Both the position numbers and the translations under genes were made by a program. The notes beneath the pieces are model-generated. The model saw only the letters and a list, made by a program, of their open reading frames with translations. It had not been told where the DNA came from and did not search any database. From Chitinophagaceae bacterium (GTDB taxonomy: Bacteria > Bacteroidota > Bacteroidia > Chitinophagales > Chitinophagaceae): a stretch of 64,000 bases of DNA. How positions within the stretch are numbered: the first letter of the stretch is position 1; each line of letters begins with the position of its first letter. The stretch is from positions 23,138-87,137 of the forward strand of contig JAOAGO010000005.1 of the NCBI GenBank assembly GCA_026415715.1. Reading direction: 5' to 3'. Below, in pieces: positions 9,258-18,745 of this stretch.

Positions 9258-9296
9258 AACAGTTTACACGGCAAATCAGTTAAAGGAAAAAAATTA

Positions 9297-10088
9297 TCAA
9301 TTTACTGAAAGATAATTGTAGTCTTTCAGGAGTGTTTCTAAAAATTCAAGATTGTTCATGTCTGTTTCAATTTTTAAATGCGTTTTAATCTTCTGTGCGG
9401 CTCTTTCGGCCAGTTCATAATCTCTTTTTTTTGATGCCGTTTCCAGAATACTTTTAATGGCATTCATGTCTTTATCGCTGAGTTGCATGATCTGAGGAAA
9501 GCGAGGAGTATAATTTTCTTCCACTTCCTGAAATACGGTTTCCTCAATTTTTTGTTTCGTATTTACCTTTATCAGAATCGTTTTGGCCAAAATATCGCCG
9601 ATGCGCTGCGATTTTCTTGTAGTCAGCACCAGAATGACATCCGTAAATAAAAAAATAAGTGCAGATAACATGGCAAACAGGGCCTCATAATTTTCTGAGG
9701 CTTTATCGCTTACCAGATATAGGAACAGAATTACAATCCACATATCCGAAATTCTGAGCAGCCAGCGTATCAGAAACTGGCTCAGCGAAGGCTTACCTCC
9801 CATTTCATCTACTACCCGTATGCCTGTTATTTTTTTTCCGAAACTCTGGCCGTTCATTGTTATTTCCAGTAAAACATGGTAAAGCATGACCGGCAGTAAA
9901 AGAAGCAGAAAGAACCCGCCCAACGGATCATCAAAGTCATCAAATAATTTAAAAATTTCTATGGCCAGCCGCAGGTAAAAATACTGTATGATTACATCCG
10001 TAATCCAGGATAAAAAACGCTGATAAAATTCCGGAATCTCAAATTCCAGTTCAATATTAAACTGTGTGGGTACCTTAACAATGCCCAT
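9297..10088 (-). CDS. RDD family membrane protein
   Basis: A 263-aa protein. The first 170 residues form an RDD domain: RFLSWITDVII, a Phe/Leu-rich helix, then the typical NGQSFGKKITGIRVV segment between membrane helices, and two further helices. The last 90 residues are soluble and helical (KDMNAIKSIL...YELAERAAQKIKTHL). RDD proteins are integral membrane proteins, some linked to ion transport, but this one has no proven role. It is transcribed away from the SpoIIM gene that opens the neighbouring MoxR operon; RDD and SpoIIM genes are often side by side in Bacteroidota, suggesting a shared membrane function. Confidence 0.85.
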   Translation of the reverse strand: MGIVKVPTQFNIELEFEIPEFYQRFLSWITDVIIQYFYLRLAIEIFKLFDDFDDPLGGFFLLLLLPVMLYHVLLEITMNGQSFGKKITGIRVVDEMGGKPSLSQFLIRWLLRISDMWIVILFLYLVSDKASENYEALFAMLSALIFLFTDVILVLTTRKSQRIGDILAKTILIKVNTKQKIEETVFQEVEENYTPRFPQIMQLSDKDMNAIKSILETASKKRDYELAERAAQKIKTHLKIETDMNNLEFLETLLKDYNYLSVN

Positions 10089-10177
10089 ATAACATGCTAA
10101 GGCTTAAAATTACATTTTTTCACATTCAGGTGCATATTTTGCCGGCAAAGTGATTAATTTTCCGAAAATTTCAGTTC

Positions 10178-11143
10178 ATGCGGGAAGCCCTGTTTATCAA
10201 AAAAAATAAAGATCGGTGGCTCAAGGTGCAACATATGCCTCCGGAAGATCCGGATGAAATGGCTTCCGAGTTTATTCAGCTGCTGGATGATTTGTCCTAT
10301 GCCAAATCATATTACCCTTCCGGAAAAGTAAGGCGCTATATTAATGCGCAGGCTTCTAAAATATTTTTAACGATTTATAAAAACCGGAAAGAAGAAACAT
10401 CCCGTATTGTCTCCTTTCTGAAATATGATCTGCCGTTGACAATCGGAAAACACCATGGCGCTGTTTTATTCTCTTTTTGCCTCTTTGTTATATTTTTTAT
10501 CATCGGATTTTTTACCGCTTCAAAAGATGAAGATCTAATACGGCAAATTCTGGGCGACGGGTATGTTAATATGACGATTCAGAATATTTCGTCCGGAAAT
10601 CCGTTTGGCGTTTATGAAAACGGCGAACCTTTCTTTAACTGGTTGGGTTTTATGATTCACAATACCCGAATAGACCTCGCCATTTTTACCTCCGGAGTAT
10701 TGCTGGCCATACCTTCTGTTTTCATACTGGCCAAAAATGCCATTATGGTGGGTGTATTTGATCAACTGTTTTACCAGTACGGTTACGGGTTGGACTTCTG
10801 GCTGGTTGTTTTTGTTCACGGCACCCTGGAAATGACGGCGCTTATTTTATCCGCTGCAGCGGCTTTTGTTCTGGTCAGAAGCTTTCTGCTTCCCGGTACA
10901 ATACGACGGATAGACTCCGTAAAAACAGGCGCCAAAGACGGAGTAAAAATCATTATCGGAATTATTCCCGTATCCGCTATGGCAGCTTTATTTGAAGCAT
11001 TTATTACCAGATTATATAATGATGTGCCGGTACTTACCACAATGGTTTTTATTTTATCGGTACTTTTTGTTATCTGGTATTTTATCATCTATCCTTTCCG
11101 GATGTTCAGAAGATTTTCATTACAAAGCAGGGAGGAGAACTAA
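10178..11143 (+). CDS. SpoIIM/DUF95 family membrane protein
   Basis: A 321-aa integral membrane protein. The N-terminal 90 residues are soluble (FIKKNKDRWLK...YRKE-like start typical of this group), followed by about five to six membrane helices beginning at residue 96. The signature FFxNWLGFMIHNTRIDLAIF and FVHGTLEMTALILSAAAAF belong to the stage II sporulation protein M (DUF95) family. In Bacillus SpoIIM works with SpoIID/P in engulfment, but nothing here suggests spores; in Bacteroidota the family occurs beside RDD and MoxR/DUF58 genes. First gene of a five-gene operon; the next start codon follows directly after this stop. Confidence 0.87.
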   Translation: MREALFIKKNKDRWLKVQHMPPEDPDEMASEFIQLLDDLSYAKSYYPSGKVRRYINAQASKIFLTIYKNRKEETSRIVSFLKYDLPLTIGKHHGAVLFSFCLFVIFFIIGFFTASKDEDLIRQILGDGYVNMTIQNISSGNPFGVYENGEPFFNWLGFMIHNTRIDLAIFTSGVLLAIPSVFILAKNAIMVGVFDQLFYQYGYGLDFWLVVFVHGTLEMTALILSAAAAFVLVRSFLLPGTIRRIDSVKTGAKDGVKIIIGIIPVSAMAALFEAFITRLYNDVPVLTTMVFILSVLFVIWYFIIYPFRMFRRFSLQSREEN

Positions 11144-12016
11144 GTGAGTACTCAATTTCAAAATAAACCTGATATCCGTTTATCATTCAAACCGGCATTG
11201 TTCTTAGTGTGGTTGATTATTGTATTTCCCACTAACGCTAAAGCTCAGAACTACGACACAACAACTTCCCCGGATACATTAAACCTCTACACAACCCCCT
11301 CAGCGGACTCACTGGCTTACGAGGAGGAAAATGTTATTTCTGAAGTGGAAGAAGCGCAAGCTCTTGTAGAAGTACCCAACTTATTTGATACATTAAAAAC
11401 CAAAAATACTTTTCCTGAAAAGGGAAAAGCTTTGGAAGAGCGCTATAAAACCGGCCTTAAGCGTGATCCTGATTTCTGGTATGCAGATTCCGCGTTTCAT
11501 AAAACAATAACAAAGGTTGATTTACAGCCTTATGAGCCAGCTGAGAAAAAAAAGTGGAAAAAGGATCTGCTCATGGCGATCATCATCGTTACCTTTTTTA
11601 TTTTACTTTGGATTTATCTCAAAGAAACCCGCTCAGGCCTCTTTGCAAAGCCAAACCGCGAATTAAAAAATGAGGCAACCGACGAGGAATGGGAAGAAAA
11701 AGATTTGTTCTCCATTCCGTATGAAAAGGTAATACATAAAGCGCTTAACGAAAAAAATTACAGGCTGGCCATTCGTTATCAGTTTCTCAAAGCGCTGAAA
11801 GGGATTTCTGAAGCCGGAGTAATAAAATTTCGCGCCGATAAAACCAATACTGCCTGTTTATTTGAATTAATCAATACAACATATTATGAACCCTTCGGGA
11901 AATTACTGCGTTATTACGAATATGTGTGGTACGGAAATCTGGACATATCCGAAGAAATATACCTTAAATTGGAAAATGCATTTAAACAGTTTTTTCAGAT
12001 GCTGAACAGGGCATGA
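11144..12016 (+). CDS. DUF4129-type membrane protein
   Basis: A 290-aa protein starting at a GTG immediately after the SpoIIM stop, with a good GGAGGAG ribosome site seven bases upstream (unusual for this phylum and decisive for the start). It has a signal peptide (about 1-31, ending KAQ), a Ser/Thr/acidic periplasmic part, one membrane helix near residues 144-162 and a cytoplasmic C-terminal domain with LAIRYQFLKALK and a YEYVWYGNLDIS-like end, as in DUF4129. Its gene overlaps the next by 4 bp. DUF4129 proteins usually sit with MoxR and DUF58 genes; the biochemical role is not established. Confidence 0.82.
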   Translation: MSTQFQNKPDIRLSFKPALFLVWLIIVFPTNAKAQNYDTTTSPDTLNLYTTPSADSLAYEEENVISEVEEAQALVEVPNLFDTLKTKNTFPEKGKALEERYKTGLKRDPDFWYADSAFHKTITKVDLQPYEPAEKKKWKKDLLMAIIIVTFFILLWIYLKETRSGLFAKPNRELKNEATDEEWEEKDLFSIPYEKVIHKALNEKNYRLAIRYQFLKALKGISEAGVIKFRADKTNTACLFELINTTYYEPFGKLLRYYEYVWYGNLDISEEIYLKLENAFKQFFQMLNRA

Positions 12017-13236
12017 ATAAAATAACACCATATATTTCTTTGGGGATCATTCTGACCGGACTGGTTTTACTTGTGGCTTCAGAAAAAAAATCTTCAAAAC
12101 TTTTTTTTGACAACAGGGTCACGTTAAACCGGAATCAGAAAATTCCTTACGGTACATGGGTGGCTTTTCATTCGCTGCCGCATTTATTTCCCGAAGCTAC
12201 CCTGCAGATAAACCGAATGCAGTTAGAAAAATGTAAATGGCTGGATGAAGATTCTTCCGGACAGGTTTTCTTTATTCTGACGAAAAAATTTAATGCCGGT
12301 ATTGATGAAATGAACCGACTGATAAATTGGGTAAGAAGGGGAAACGATGTGTTCATCAGCGCTTTTCACTTTTCGGAAGAAGCAAAAAAAATTTTTCGGA
12401 TTGATGAGAAGTATTCATTCGGTGTTGTAGAGTTTCTTGACATACATAACCCGGAAGACAGTCTGACACTTTCGTTACAATACCCGGAAAAAAAGAAATA
12501 TATATATCCCGGAAAAAAATTAGAAAATGTTTTTACCAAAACAGATGAGCTTATTTCCTCGGTACTGGGGTATTCGTCTTCCGATATGCCAAATTTCATT
12601 TCTTTAAAAGCGGGTGCGGGTCATGTGTATGTGCACCTTAGCCCCATGGCTTTTACCAATTACTTTATACTTCACAAAAAAAACCTGGAGTATTATGAAA
12701 AGATTATGTCATTGTTTCAGCCCGCTCCGCGAAAAATTATATGGGATGAGTATTTTCTGAATGCGCCCAAAGCCAATTCCCGCCGGCGTAACTCAGGATC
12801 ATTAACGGTATTATTTCGGTTTCCGGGTTTAAAGGCAGCCTTTTTTTCCGCTCTGCTTGGGCTTTTACTATATCTTTTGATGGAGGCGCGAAGACGGCAG
12901 CGATATATTCCAGTTATACAAAAACCAAGAAATGACTCGCTGGAATTTGTAAAAACCATAGGAAGGCTTTACTTTGAACGAGGCGATCACAGAAATCTCG
13001 CTCACAAAATGATTACCTACTTTCTGGAACATGTGCGTAACCGTTATAAAATTTCTACCGGACAGCTGGATGATGAATTTATAAAAAAACTGCATTTCAA
13101 ATCGGGAGTCGGAGAAGAAGAAATCCGAAATATTGTTAATCAGATCAATGCGGTTTCTGATTCAACACAATTCACAGCCGATCATTTGTTTTCGCTTTAT
13201 AAAAGCATACAGGAATTTTATAAAAAAACATTCTGA
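12013..13236 (+). CDS. DUF4350-type membrane protein
   Basis: A 407-aa protein with an N-terminal membrane helix (about 7-24), a periplasmic domain of about 240 residues that resembles DUF4350 (GATase-like fold; see LINWVRRGNDVFISA and GAGHVYVHLSPMAFTN), a second helix near 275-292 and a C-terminal cytoplasmic winged-helix-like part. It overlaps the upstream DUF4129 gene by 4 bp and is followed by MoxR after 22 bp. The set suggests a membrane-bound substrate or adaptor for the MoxR chaperone. Confidence 0.8.
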   Translation: MNKITPYISLGIILTGLVLLVASEKKSSKLFFDNRVTLNRNQKIPYGTWVAFHSLPHLFPEATLQINRMQLEKCKWLDEDSSGQVFFILTKKFNAGIDEMNRLINWVRRGNDVFISAFHFSEEAKKIFRIDEKYSFGVVEFLDIHNPEDSLTLSLQYPEKKKYIYPGKKLENVFTKTDELISSVLGYSSSDMPNFISLKAGAGHVYVHLSPMAFTNYFILHKKNLEYYEKIMSLFQPAPRKIIWDEYFLNAPKANSRRRNSGSLTVLFRFPGLKAAFFSALLGLLLYLLMEARRRQRYIPVIQKPRNDSLEFVKTIGRLYFERGDHRNLAHKMITYFLEHVRNRYKISTGQLDDEFIKKLHFKSGVGEEEIRNIVNQINAVSDSTQFTADHLFSLYKSIQEFYKKTF

Positions 13237-13258
13237 ATTCAGAGCCTAAAATAAAATT

Positions 13259-14236
13259 ATGGAAGAAACATTTTTTGAAAACCGAACCGATCTGACTGAC
13301 CTTCATCAGGCCGTTCAGTCAATACAACAGGAAATCCGCAGAATTATTGTAGGCCAGGACGAGATGATTCGGCTTATTATTACAGCGCTGCTGGCCGACG
13401 GTCATGTGTTGATAGAAGGCGTACCCGGGGTAGCTAAAACATTAACGGCGAAATTAGTGGCCCGTTGCGTTGACTCTCAGTTTTCCAGAATACAATTTAC
13501 GCCCGACCTTATGCCGTCCGATGTGCTGGGCACTCCGGTATTTCATCCGAAAGAAGCCGTATTTGAATTTAAAAAAGGGCCGGTGTTTAGTAATATTGTA
13601 TTGGTTGATGAAGTAAACCGTGCTCCTGCAAAAACCCAATCGGCGCTGCTTGAAGTTATGGAAGAACGACAGGCTACCATAGACGGAAAAACATACCCGA
13701 TGCCCATGCCGTTTATGGTCATTGCCACGCAAAATCCGGTAGAACATGAAGGAACATATCGCTTGCCGGAAGCGCAGCTTGATCGCTTTCTCTTTAAAAT
13801 CATGGTTCCGTACCCTTCAGAAGAGGAAGAGACCCAGATTTTATCACGATTTCATGAACTGGGAAATGAATCGCCGCTGGATGTCATCAAACCGGCTTTG
13901 ACGGCCCAACAGATTATTTCGTTAAGACAAAAGATTAAAACGCTCATTATAGAAGAAAAGCTGATTCAATTTATTGCCCGGCTCGTCCATCAAACCAGAA
14001 ATCACAAATCGGTATATCTGGGAGCTTCGCCCAGAGCCTCTCTGGCACTGATGAATGCCGCAAAAGCCAACGCAGCACTTTCGGGAAGAGATTTTGTAAC
14101 TCCGGATGATATTTTATTGGTAACTGCACCTGTTTTAAGACACCGGATTGTGCTTTCTCCGGATAAGGAAATGGAAGGAGTTTCCGAAGATGATGTCATC
14201 AAACAAATACTTCAGGCTATGGAAGTTCCCCGTTAA
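13259..14236 (+). CDS. MoxR-family AAA+ ATPase
   Basis: A 325-aa AAA+ ATPase. Walker A EGVPGVAKT lies at about residues 55-63, Walker B VLVDEVNR at about 118, and sensor 1 ATQNP at about 156; the AAA lid domain (AAA_lid) occupies about 230-325. MoxR proteins are chaperone-like and help mature protein complexes, usually together with a DUF58/von Willebrand-type partner; here a DUF58 gene follows 95 bp downstream. Length and motifs are normal for the family. It is the cytoplasmic engine of this five-gene cluster. Confidence 0.94.
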   Translation: MEETFFENRTDLTDLHQAVQSIQQEIRRIIVGQDEMIRLIITALLADGHVLIEGVPGVAKTLTAKLVARCVDSQFSRIQFTPDLMPSDVLGTPVFHPKEAVFEFKKGPVFSNIVLVDEVNRAPAKTQSALLEVMEERQATIDGKTYPMPMPFMVIATQNPVEHEGTYRLPEAQLDRFLFKIMVPYPSEEEETQILSRFHELGNESPLDVIKPALTAQQIISLRQKIKTLIIEEKLIQFIARLVHQTRNHKSVYLGASPRASLALMNAAKANAALSGRDFVTPDDILLVTAPVLRHRIVLSPDKEMEGVSEDDVIKQILQAMEVPR

Positions 14237-14334
14237 CAAAAAAATACGTTAAGGCAGGAAGATTTTCAAAATTCATTTTTTATAGTTTTTAGTTAATTAT
14301 TCTGGTCATTCGTCAGCATGTTAAATTACCCGTG

Positions 14335-15660
14335 ATGATTTTAAGTTTCTTTCTGAATAAAAAAGTTTACTTTTTCATTACCGCTATTGTTCTGGTTTTT
14401 GTGGCAAGTTATTTTTACGAACCACTGTATTCTACGGGCTTTGTTCTTTGGGGTATGCTGGGTGTTGCCATTCTTATTGATATCGTTTCTTTGTATTCGG
14501 TAAAAAAAGGTTTCGGTGCACAACGAATCGTGGCAGAACGGTTTAGTCTGGGCGATGAAAATAAAGTAATTCTTGAACTGAAAAACAACTACCCGTTTGC
14601 AATTAAAGCCACTGTCATTGATGAAATTCCTTTTCAGTTTCAGTACAGAAACTGGAAACGAAAAATTAAAATTGATGGTACAGGCTCTTACAGCCTGATT
14701 TATATGCTTACTCCCAAAACAAGGGGACTTTATGTTTTTCATGACATCAATGTGTATTGTCATGGTCCGTTAGGACTGGTGCAACGTCGGTACATTTTTC
14801 CGCAGAAACAAAATATCAAGGTATATCCTTCATTTATTCAAATGCGGAGATACCGCTTGCTGGCAGTAAGCAACCGCCTGCAGGAAGCCGGTATAAAAAA
14901 AATACGAAGGTTAGGCCATAGTATGGAATTTGAACAAATTAAAGATTATGTAAGAGGCGATGACTACCGGACGGTTAACTGGAAGGCCACAGCCCGTAAA
15001 GGCTCTCTGATGGTGAATAATTATACGGATGAGAGAAGCCAGCAGATTTATTGCCTGATTAATAAAGGACGTCTGATGAAGATGCCATTCGGAGGAATGA
15101 CCCTGCTTGATTATGCCATCAATGCCAGTCTGGTATTGTTAAACGTAGCCCTCATTAAACAGGATAAAGCCGGACTGATTACATTTGAAAAAAATGTTGA
15201 TACTTTTCTGGCAGCAGACAAAAAACCGGCTCAGATAAATAAAATTCTCGAAGCCTTGTATCGTCAAAATACTGAATTTGCAGAGCCGGATTTTGAAAAA
15301 TTATTTTCTCTGATCCGAAGCCGTATCACTCACCGTAGTTTGTTTGTATTATTTACCAACTTTGAATCGTTAGAAGGCTTGCAGCGTCATTTGCCTGCCT
15401 TACGAAAAATGGCGCAGTACCACTTATTAATGGTTGTATTTTTTGAAAATACGGAACTCCGGCAGCTTACAAACCAGAAAGTGAAATCGCTGGAAGATTT
15501 ATATCTGAAAACCATTGCCGATAAGTTTGTGTACGAAAAAAAACGAATTGTAAAAGAGTTGCACAAAAACGGAATTCCTGCCGTGCTTACCCCGCCGGAG
15601 TTGCTTACGGTCAATACCTTGAATAAATATCTTGAACTGAAAAACCGCTTATTTATTTAA
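14335..15660 (+). CDS. DUF58 domain protein (MoxR partner)
   Basis: A 441-aa protein. Two N-terminal membrane helices (about 5-50) precede a beta-rich region, then the DUF58 signature YVRGDDYRTVNWKATARKGS near residues 203-222, and a von Willebrand A-like C-terminal part. The frame allows a GTG one codon earlier (14332), but the ATG at 14335 is the simpler start. DUF58 proteins are regularly encoded next to MoxR ATPases and are taken as their substrate or adaptor. Last gene of the SpoIIM-DUF4129-DUF4350-MoxR-DUF58 run. Which process the set controls is unknown. Confidence 0.9.
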   Translation: MILSFFLNKKVYFFITAIVLVFVASYFYEPLYSTGFVLWGMLGVAILIDIVSLYSVKKGFGAQRIVAERFSLGDENKVILELKNNYPFAIKATVIDEIPFQFQYRNWKRKIKIDGTGSYSLIYMLTPKTRGLYVFHDINVYCHGPLGLVQRRYIFPQKQNIKVYPSFIQMRRYRLLAVSNRLQEAGIKKIRRLGHSMEFEQIKDYVRGDDYRTVNWKATARKGSLMVNNYTDERSQQIYCLINKGRLMKMPFGGMTLLDYAINASLVLLNVALIKQDKAGLITFEKNVDTFLAADKKPAQINKILEALYRQNTEFAEPDFEKLFSLIRSRITHRSLFVLFTNFESLEGLQRHLPALRKMAQYHLLMVVFFENTELRQLTNQKVKSLEDLYLKTIADKFVYEKKRIVKELHKNGIPAVLTPPELLTVNTLNKYLELKNRLFI

Positions 15661-15701
15661 AAAAAGCTTCGGTCAATTAGCTTTGCCAAAAAATATTCGT
15701 T

Positions 15702-16397
15702 TTGAAGACTGAATTAAATAAGTGGGAAGCGGGCAGCATTTTGCTGATTGATAAGCCCTACGGCTGGACTTCTTTTGACATAATCCGAAAAATAAGGAAG
15801 CTCATCAATATACGCAAAGTGGGACATGCAGGAACACTTGACCCTTTGGCAACCGGCCTGCTCATTGTGTGCACGGGAAAAATGACAAAACGAATTCAGG
15901 AATTTATGTCACTGGAAAAAGAATATCAGGGAATATTCACTCTGGGCGCCACCACGCCAACCTACGATTTGGAAAGCAGTCCCGAAAACTTTACGCCAAC
16001 GGATAACATAACAAGGGATTTTATTTTACAAACCGCTCAAACATTCATAGGTGATCAACTTCAGTTGCCGCCTGCACATTCCGCCGTAAAAGTTAAAGGA
16101 AAGCGTCTGTATGAGTTGGCCAGAGCCGGAATAGCCGTACAAGGCTCTCCGCGTAAAATACGGATTGATGAATTTGACATCGGAAAAATTGAAATGCCCG
16201 AAGTGCACTTCAGGGTGGTTTGTTCTTCGGGAACCTATATCAGAAGCCTGGCTCACGATTTTGGAAAAGCGCTGGGCTGCGGAGCTTACCTGAGTGCACT
16301 GTGTCGTACCCGCATCGGCTCGTATCGGCTTGAAGATGCTTTTTCTCTTGATCAACTGGAAGATGAGATTCGCAAAGATTACAACACAAAAGGATAG
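15702..16397 (+). CDS. truB: tRNA pseudouridine(55) synthase TruB
   Basis: A 231-aa enzyme that converts U55 in the T-loop of tRNAs to pseudouridine. KPYGWTSFDIIRK and the catalytic block GHAGTLDPLATGLL (active-site Asp at about residue 49) are exact family features, and the RVVCSSGTYIRSLAHDFG block follows at about 170-187. There is no ATG in a sensible place; TTG at 15702 gives the correct N-terminus. The gene converges with the TamL gene, whose last codons overlap its 3' end by 19 bp. Length is that of the short TruB form lacking a full PUA domain. Confidence 0.95.
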   Translation: MKTELNKWEAGSILLIDKPYGWTSFDIIRKIRKLINIRKVGHAGTLDPLATGLLIVCTGKMTKRIQEFMSLEKEYQGIFTLGATTPTYDLESSPENFTPTDNITRDFILQTAQTFIGDQLQLPPAHSAVKVKGKRLYELARAGIAVQGSPRKIRIDEFDIGKIEMPEVHFRVVCSSGTYIRSLAHDFGKALGCGAYLSALCRTRIGSYRLEDAFSLDQLEDEIRKDYNTKG

Positions 16398-18730
16398 CTG
16401 ATGGCCAGCTGCAGCTGATCGGCGTCTCTCCAGCGCTTGTATCCAAACCAGCGATTTTGTACGGCGCTGTTATTCGGGGATGGACTGGGATCTTTTGCTT
16501 TAATGGAATAATCCAGCCTGATGACGAAAAATTTAAGATCAGCTCTCAACCCGGCGCCTACACCTACCGCAATATCTTTTCCCAACCGGCTGAATTGAAA
16601 TACTTCTTCCAACGGCCGGTTGGGTGCTTTTTTAACAAACCAGATATTTCCTATATCAGTAAACAAAGCGCCTTCTACCGGAAAATCAAACAGCGTAAAC
16701 ATAGGGAAACGATATTCAATGTTGGCTTCCAGCTGAAGATCGCCGTAGCGGTCCGGCAGTCCGGTATTTCCAAAATCCCTGATATGCGACCCCGGCCCCA
16801 GTTTCCGAAGCGCCCAGGCACGCATACTGTTAGGCCCGCCGGCAAAATATTGTCTGAGAAGCGGAAGATTGTATCGCCTTCTTTCATTTACCGTAGATTC
16901 AAATTCATAGCCTACTCCGGTGAAAAAATGCAAAACCAGAGAAGATCTGGCGAATTGAATTTTCCGGGCAACCTCAACATCTATCTTGATAAAGCGAAAC
17001 AGGTTGCTGTCTAAAAAAGGATTTCTGAAAAAGCCCGTGATGAGTCCGGAAGTTTCCAGACTGACATTCGCCACATTCACGTGTTTGCCTTTACCTCCCG
17101 TAAAACGAAGTCCTGCAATGGCGGAAGTAATCAGCCCGTCGGCAAAAATATTTCGTAAAGCCGGGTTTTTGCCAAAGATGGAATCCAGCCGCGGCCGTGA
17201 TTGAAAAGAAGTGTATTCAATGTTGGGTAAACGCAGATAGATGAGTTTTTTACCCAGCGGAAATTCATAACCCCACGAAATATTGAAGTTGCTGAAGTTG
17301 TACAATAGCCTACGTTCTGTAATGGAACTGTTGAATGACAATATGCTGCGGAAACCCGTTCGGACTTTTTCAGGAAGACGACTCATACGCGGCACAGGCC
17401 GGGGAAAGGAAATGCTGTGATTCAGCGTTAACTGCAGCGTTTGCAAAAAACGAACCAGGGTGGCCGTGTCCCTACCGGTTTCAATTCCGAAGCGCAGATT
17501 GGTTGAGGAAAGTCCTGAACTTTTGGCAAAATTCCGGTTCTGAAATCCCAGATTCAGCGCAATACCAAACAGGTTGCCCGAAATCACGGAATTGTTACGG
17601 CTTCCTTCCATATTGGCAGTAAACGAATATTTACGGGCTGGCGTAAGTTTGATATTAAAATCTGCCGTATCTGAATCGGGGCGGGGAAGGGCCTCAATAT
17701 TTACAAGCCGCCAGGCGCCAATTGAATTGAGCCGGTTTATCGTACGGATATAATTTCGCTGATCATAAACTTCACCCCTTTTGAGAAAAATGTTGTCAGG
17801 AAAAATTTTTGACTTGAAATTATTCTGATATGTTACGATTTTCAGATTTCTGAGATGCGTTTCTTTACGAGGGTTTTCGGTTGTATCGGCTGTGATGTCA
17901 GGATATACCGTGATATGGCCTATATGATATTGTATCAGCTTTGTGCTGTCGTATCCGGGTTTAAGGCGGATTTCCAGGTTGGCTGTCGGATTTTCTCTTC
18001 TTTTTCTCAATTCTTTCAGTAACTCCGCCTGTTCCAGCGGATCAAATGTGGGTCGCAAAAGTGAAATATTCAGCGTATCCCAAAGTCCGATCAGCTCTTC
18101 ACGGCCAAAACGCATGTATCCGTGATTTCGCAAAAGCAAAACCAGTCGGTCTAATTCTTCTGAAACACTGCTTTTGGAAAATGCATCTCCTTTTTTGATG
18201 CGGGATTCCTGAAGGTGGTTCAACACCAGCTGCTGAACGGCGGGATGAAAAAACTGATATGATAATGAATCTATCCGAACCGGCTTGCCGGGCTTAACCA
18301 GAAATGAAATTGTTGTGCGGTATTGATTTTGAGTAACTGTATCAACCTGTACGGTGTATGTTATGGTATCCCGGAAATAGCCGAGAGATGTCAGTAATGC
18401 TTTCATGTATTGTACTGAACGATCAGCATATTCCGGAAGAAAAACCGGTGGCCGATTTAGCACAGGACGATTGATTCCTTTATAAATGAATTTTCGCGTA
18501 GTCCTGACCCGTAAGCTGTCATCCAATTGTTTTTCTAATCGCGTTTCCAGTTCTTTTTTTTCCTGCCTGGTGAAATTTCCTTCTACGCTTACCGTATTTT
18601 TGAATACAAATGGTTTTTTTATAGGATAATTTCGGGGAACAACACCGCAGGACCATAAAGATATACAAGCAATAACAATGAATAAAATGCATGCGGCATT
18701 GAACTGAAAATAACTTCGTCCCGATATCAT
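16379..18730 (-). CDS. Omp85-family lipoprotein, TamL-like
   Basis: A 783-aa outer-membrane protein. The signal peptide ends in LWSC, so the mature protein is a lipoprotein, as described for TamL of Bacteroidota. POTRA-like repeats follow (about 40-350; e.g. RIDSLSYQFF, KKGDAFSKSSVSEELDRL), and the C-terminal 16-stranded surface-antigen barrel includes GGPNSMRAWALRKLGPG with the R of the VRG/IRG-like loop-6 motif and ends in a barrel-like ISYPFVL. Together with TamB such proteins act in outer-membrane assembly; no tamB gene is adjacent. It is divergent from the SpoU methyltransferase gene (15 bp apart). Confidence 0.88.
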   Translation of the reverse strand: MISGRSYFQFNAACILFIVIACISLWSCGVVPRNYPIKKPFVFKNTVSVEGNFTRQEKKELETRLEKQLDDSLRVRTTRKFIYKGINRPVLNRPPVFLPEYADRSVQYMKALLTSLGYFRDTITYTVQVDTVTQNQYRTTISFLVKPGKPVRIDSLSYQFFHPAVQQLVLNHLQESRIKKGDAFSKSSVSEELDRLVLLLRNHGYMRFGREELIGLWDTLNISLLRPTFDPLEQAELLKELRKRRENPTANLEIRLKPGYDSTKLIQYHIGHITVYPDITADTTENPRKETHLRNLKIVTYQNNFKSKIFPDNIFLKRGEVYDQRNYIRTINRLNSIGAWRLVNIEALPRPDSDTADFNIKLTPARKYSFTANMEGSRNNSVISGNLFGIALNLGFQNRNFAKSSGLSSTNLRFGIETGRDTATLVRFLQTLQLTLNHSISFPRPVPRMSRLPEKVRTGFRSILSFNSSITERRLLYNFSNFNISWGYEFPLGKKLIYLRLPNIEYTSFQSRPRLDSIFGKNPALRNIFADGLITSAIAGLRFTGGKGKHVNVANVSLETSGLITGFFRNPFLDSNLFRFIKIDVEVARKIQFARSSLVLHFFTGVGYEFESTVNERRRYNLPLLRQYFAGGPNSMRAWALRKLGPGSHIRDFGNTGLPDRYGDLQLEANIEYRFPMFTLFDFPVEGALFTDIGNIWFVKKAPNRPLEEVFQFSRLGKDIAVGVGAGLRADLKFFVIRLDYSIKAKDPSPSPNNSAVQNRWFGYKRWRDADQLQLAISYPFVL

Positions 18731-18745
18731 AAATAAGTTTGCAGT

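Noticed and set aside
10178..11143. Sporulation function from the SpoIIM name
   Set aside because: The family is common in non-sporulating bacteria and no other sporulation gene is present.
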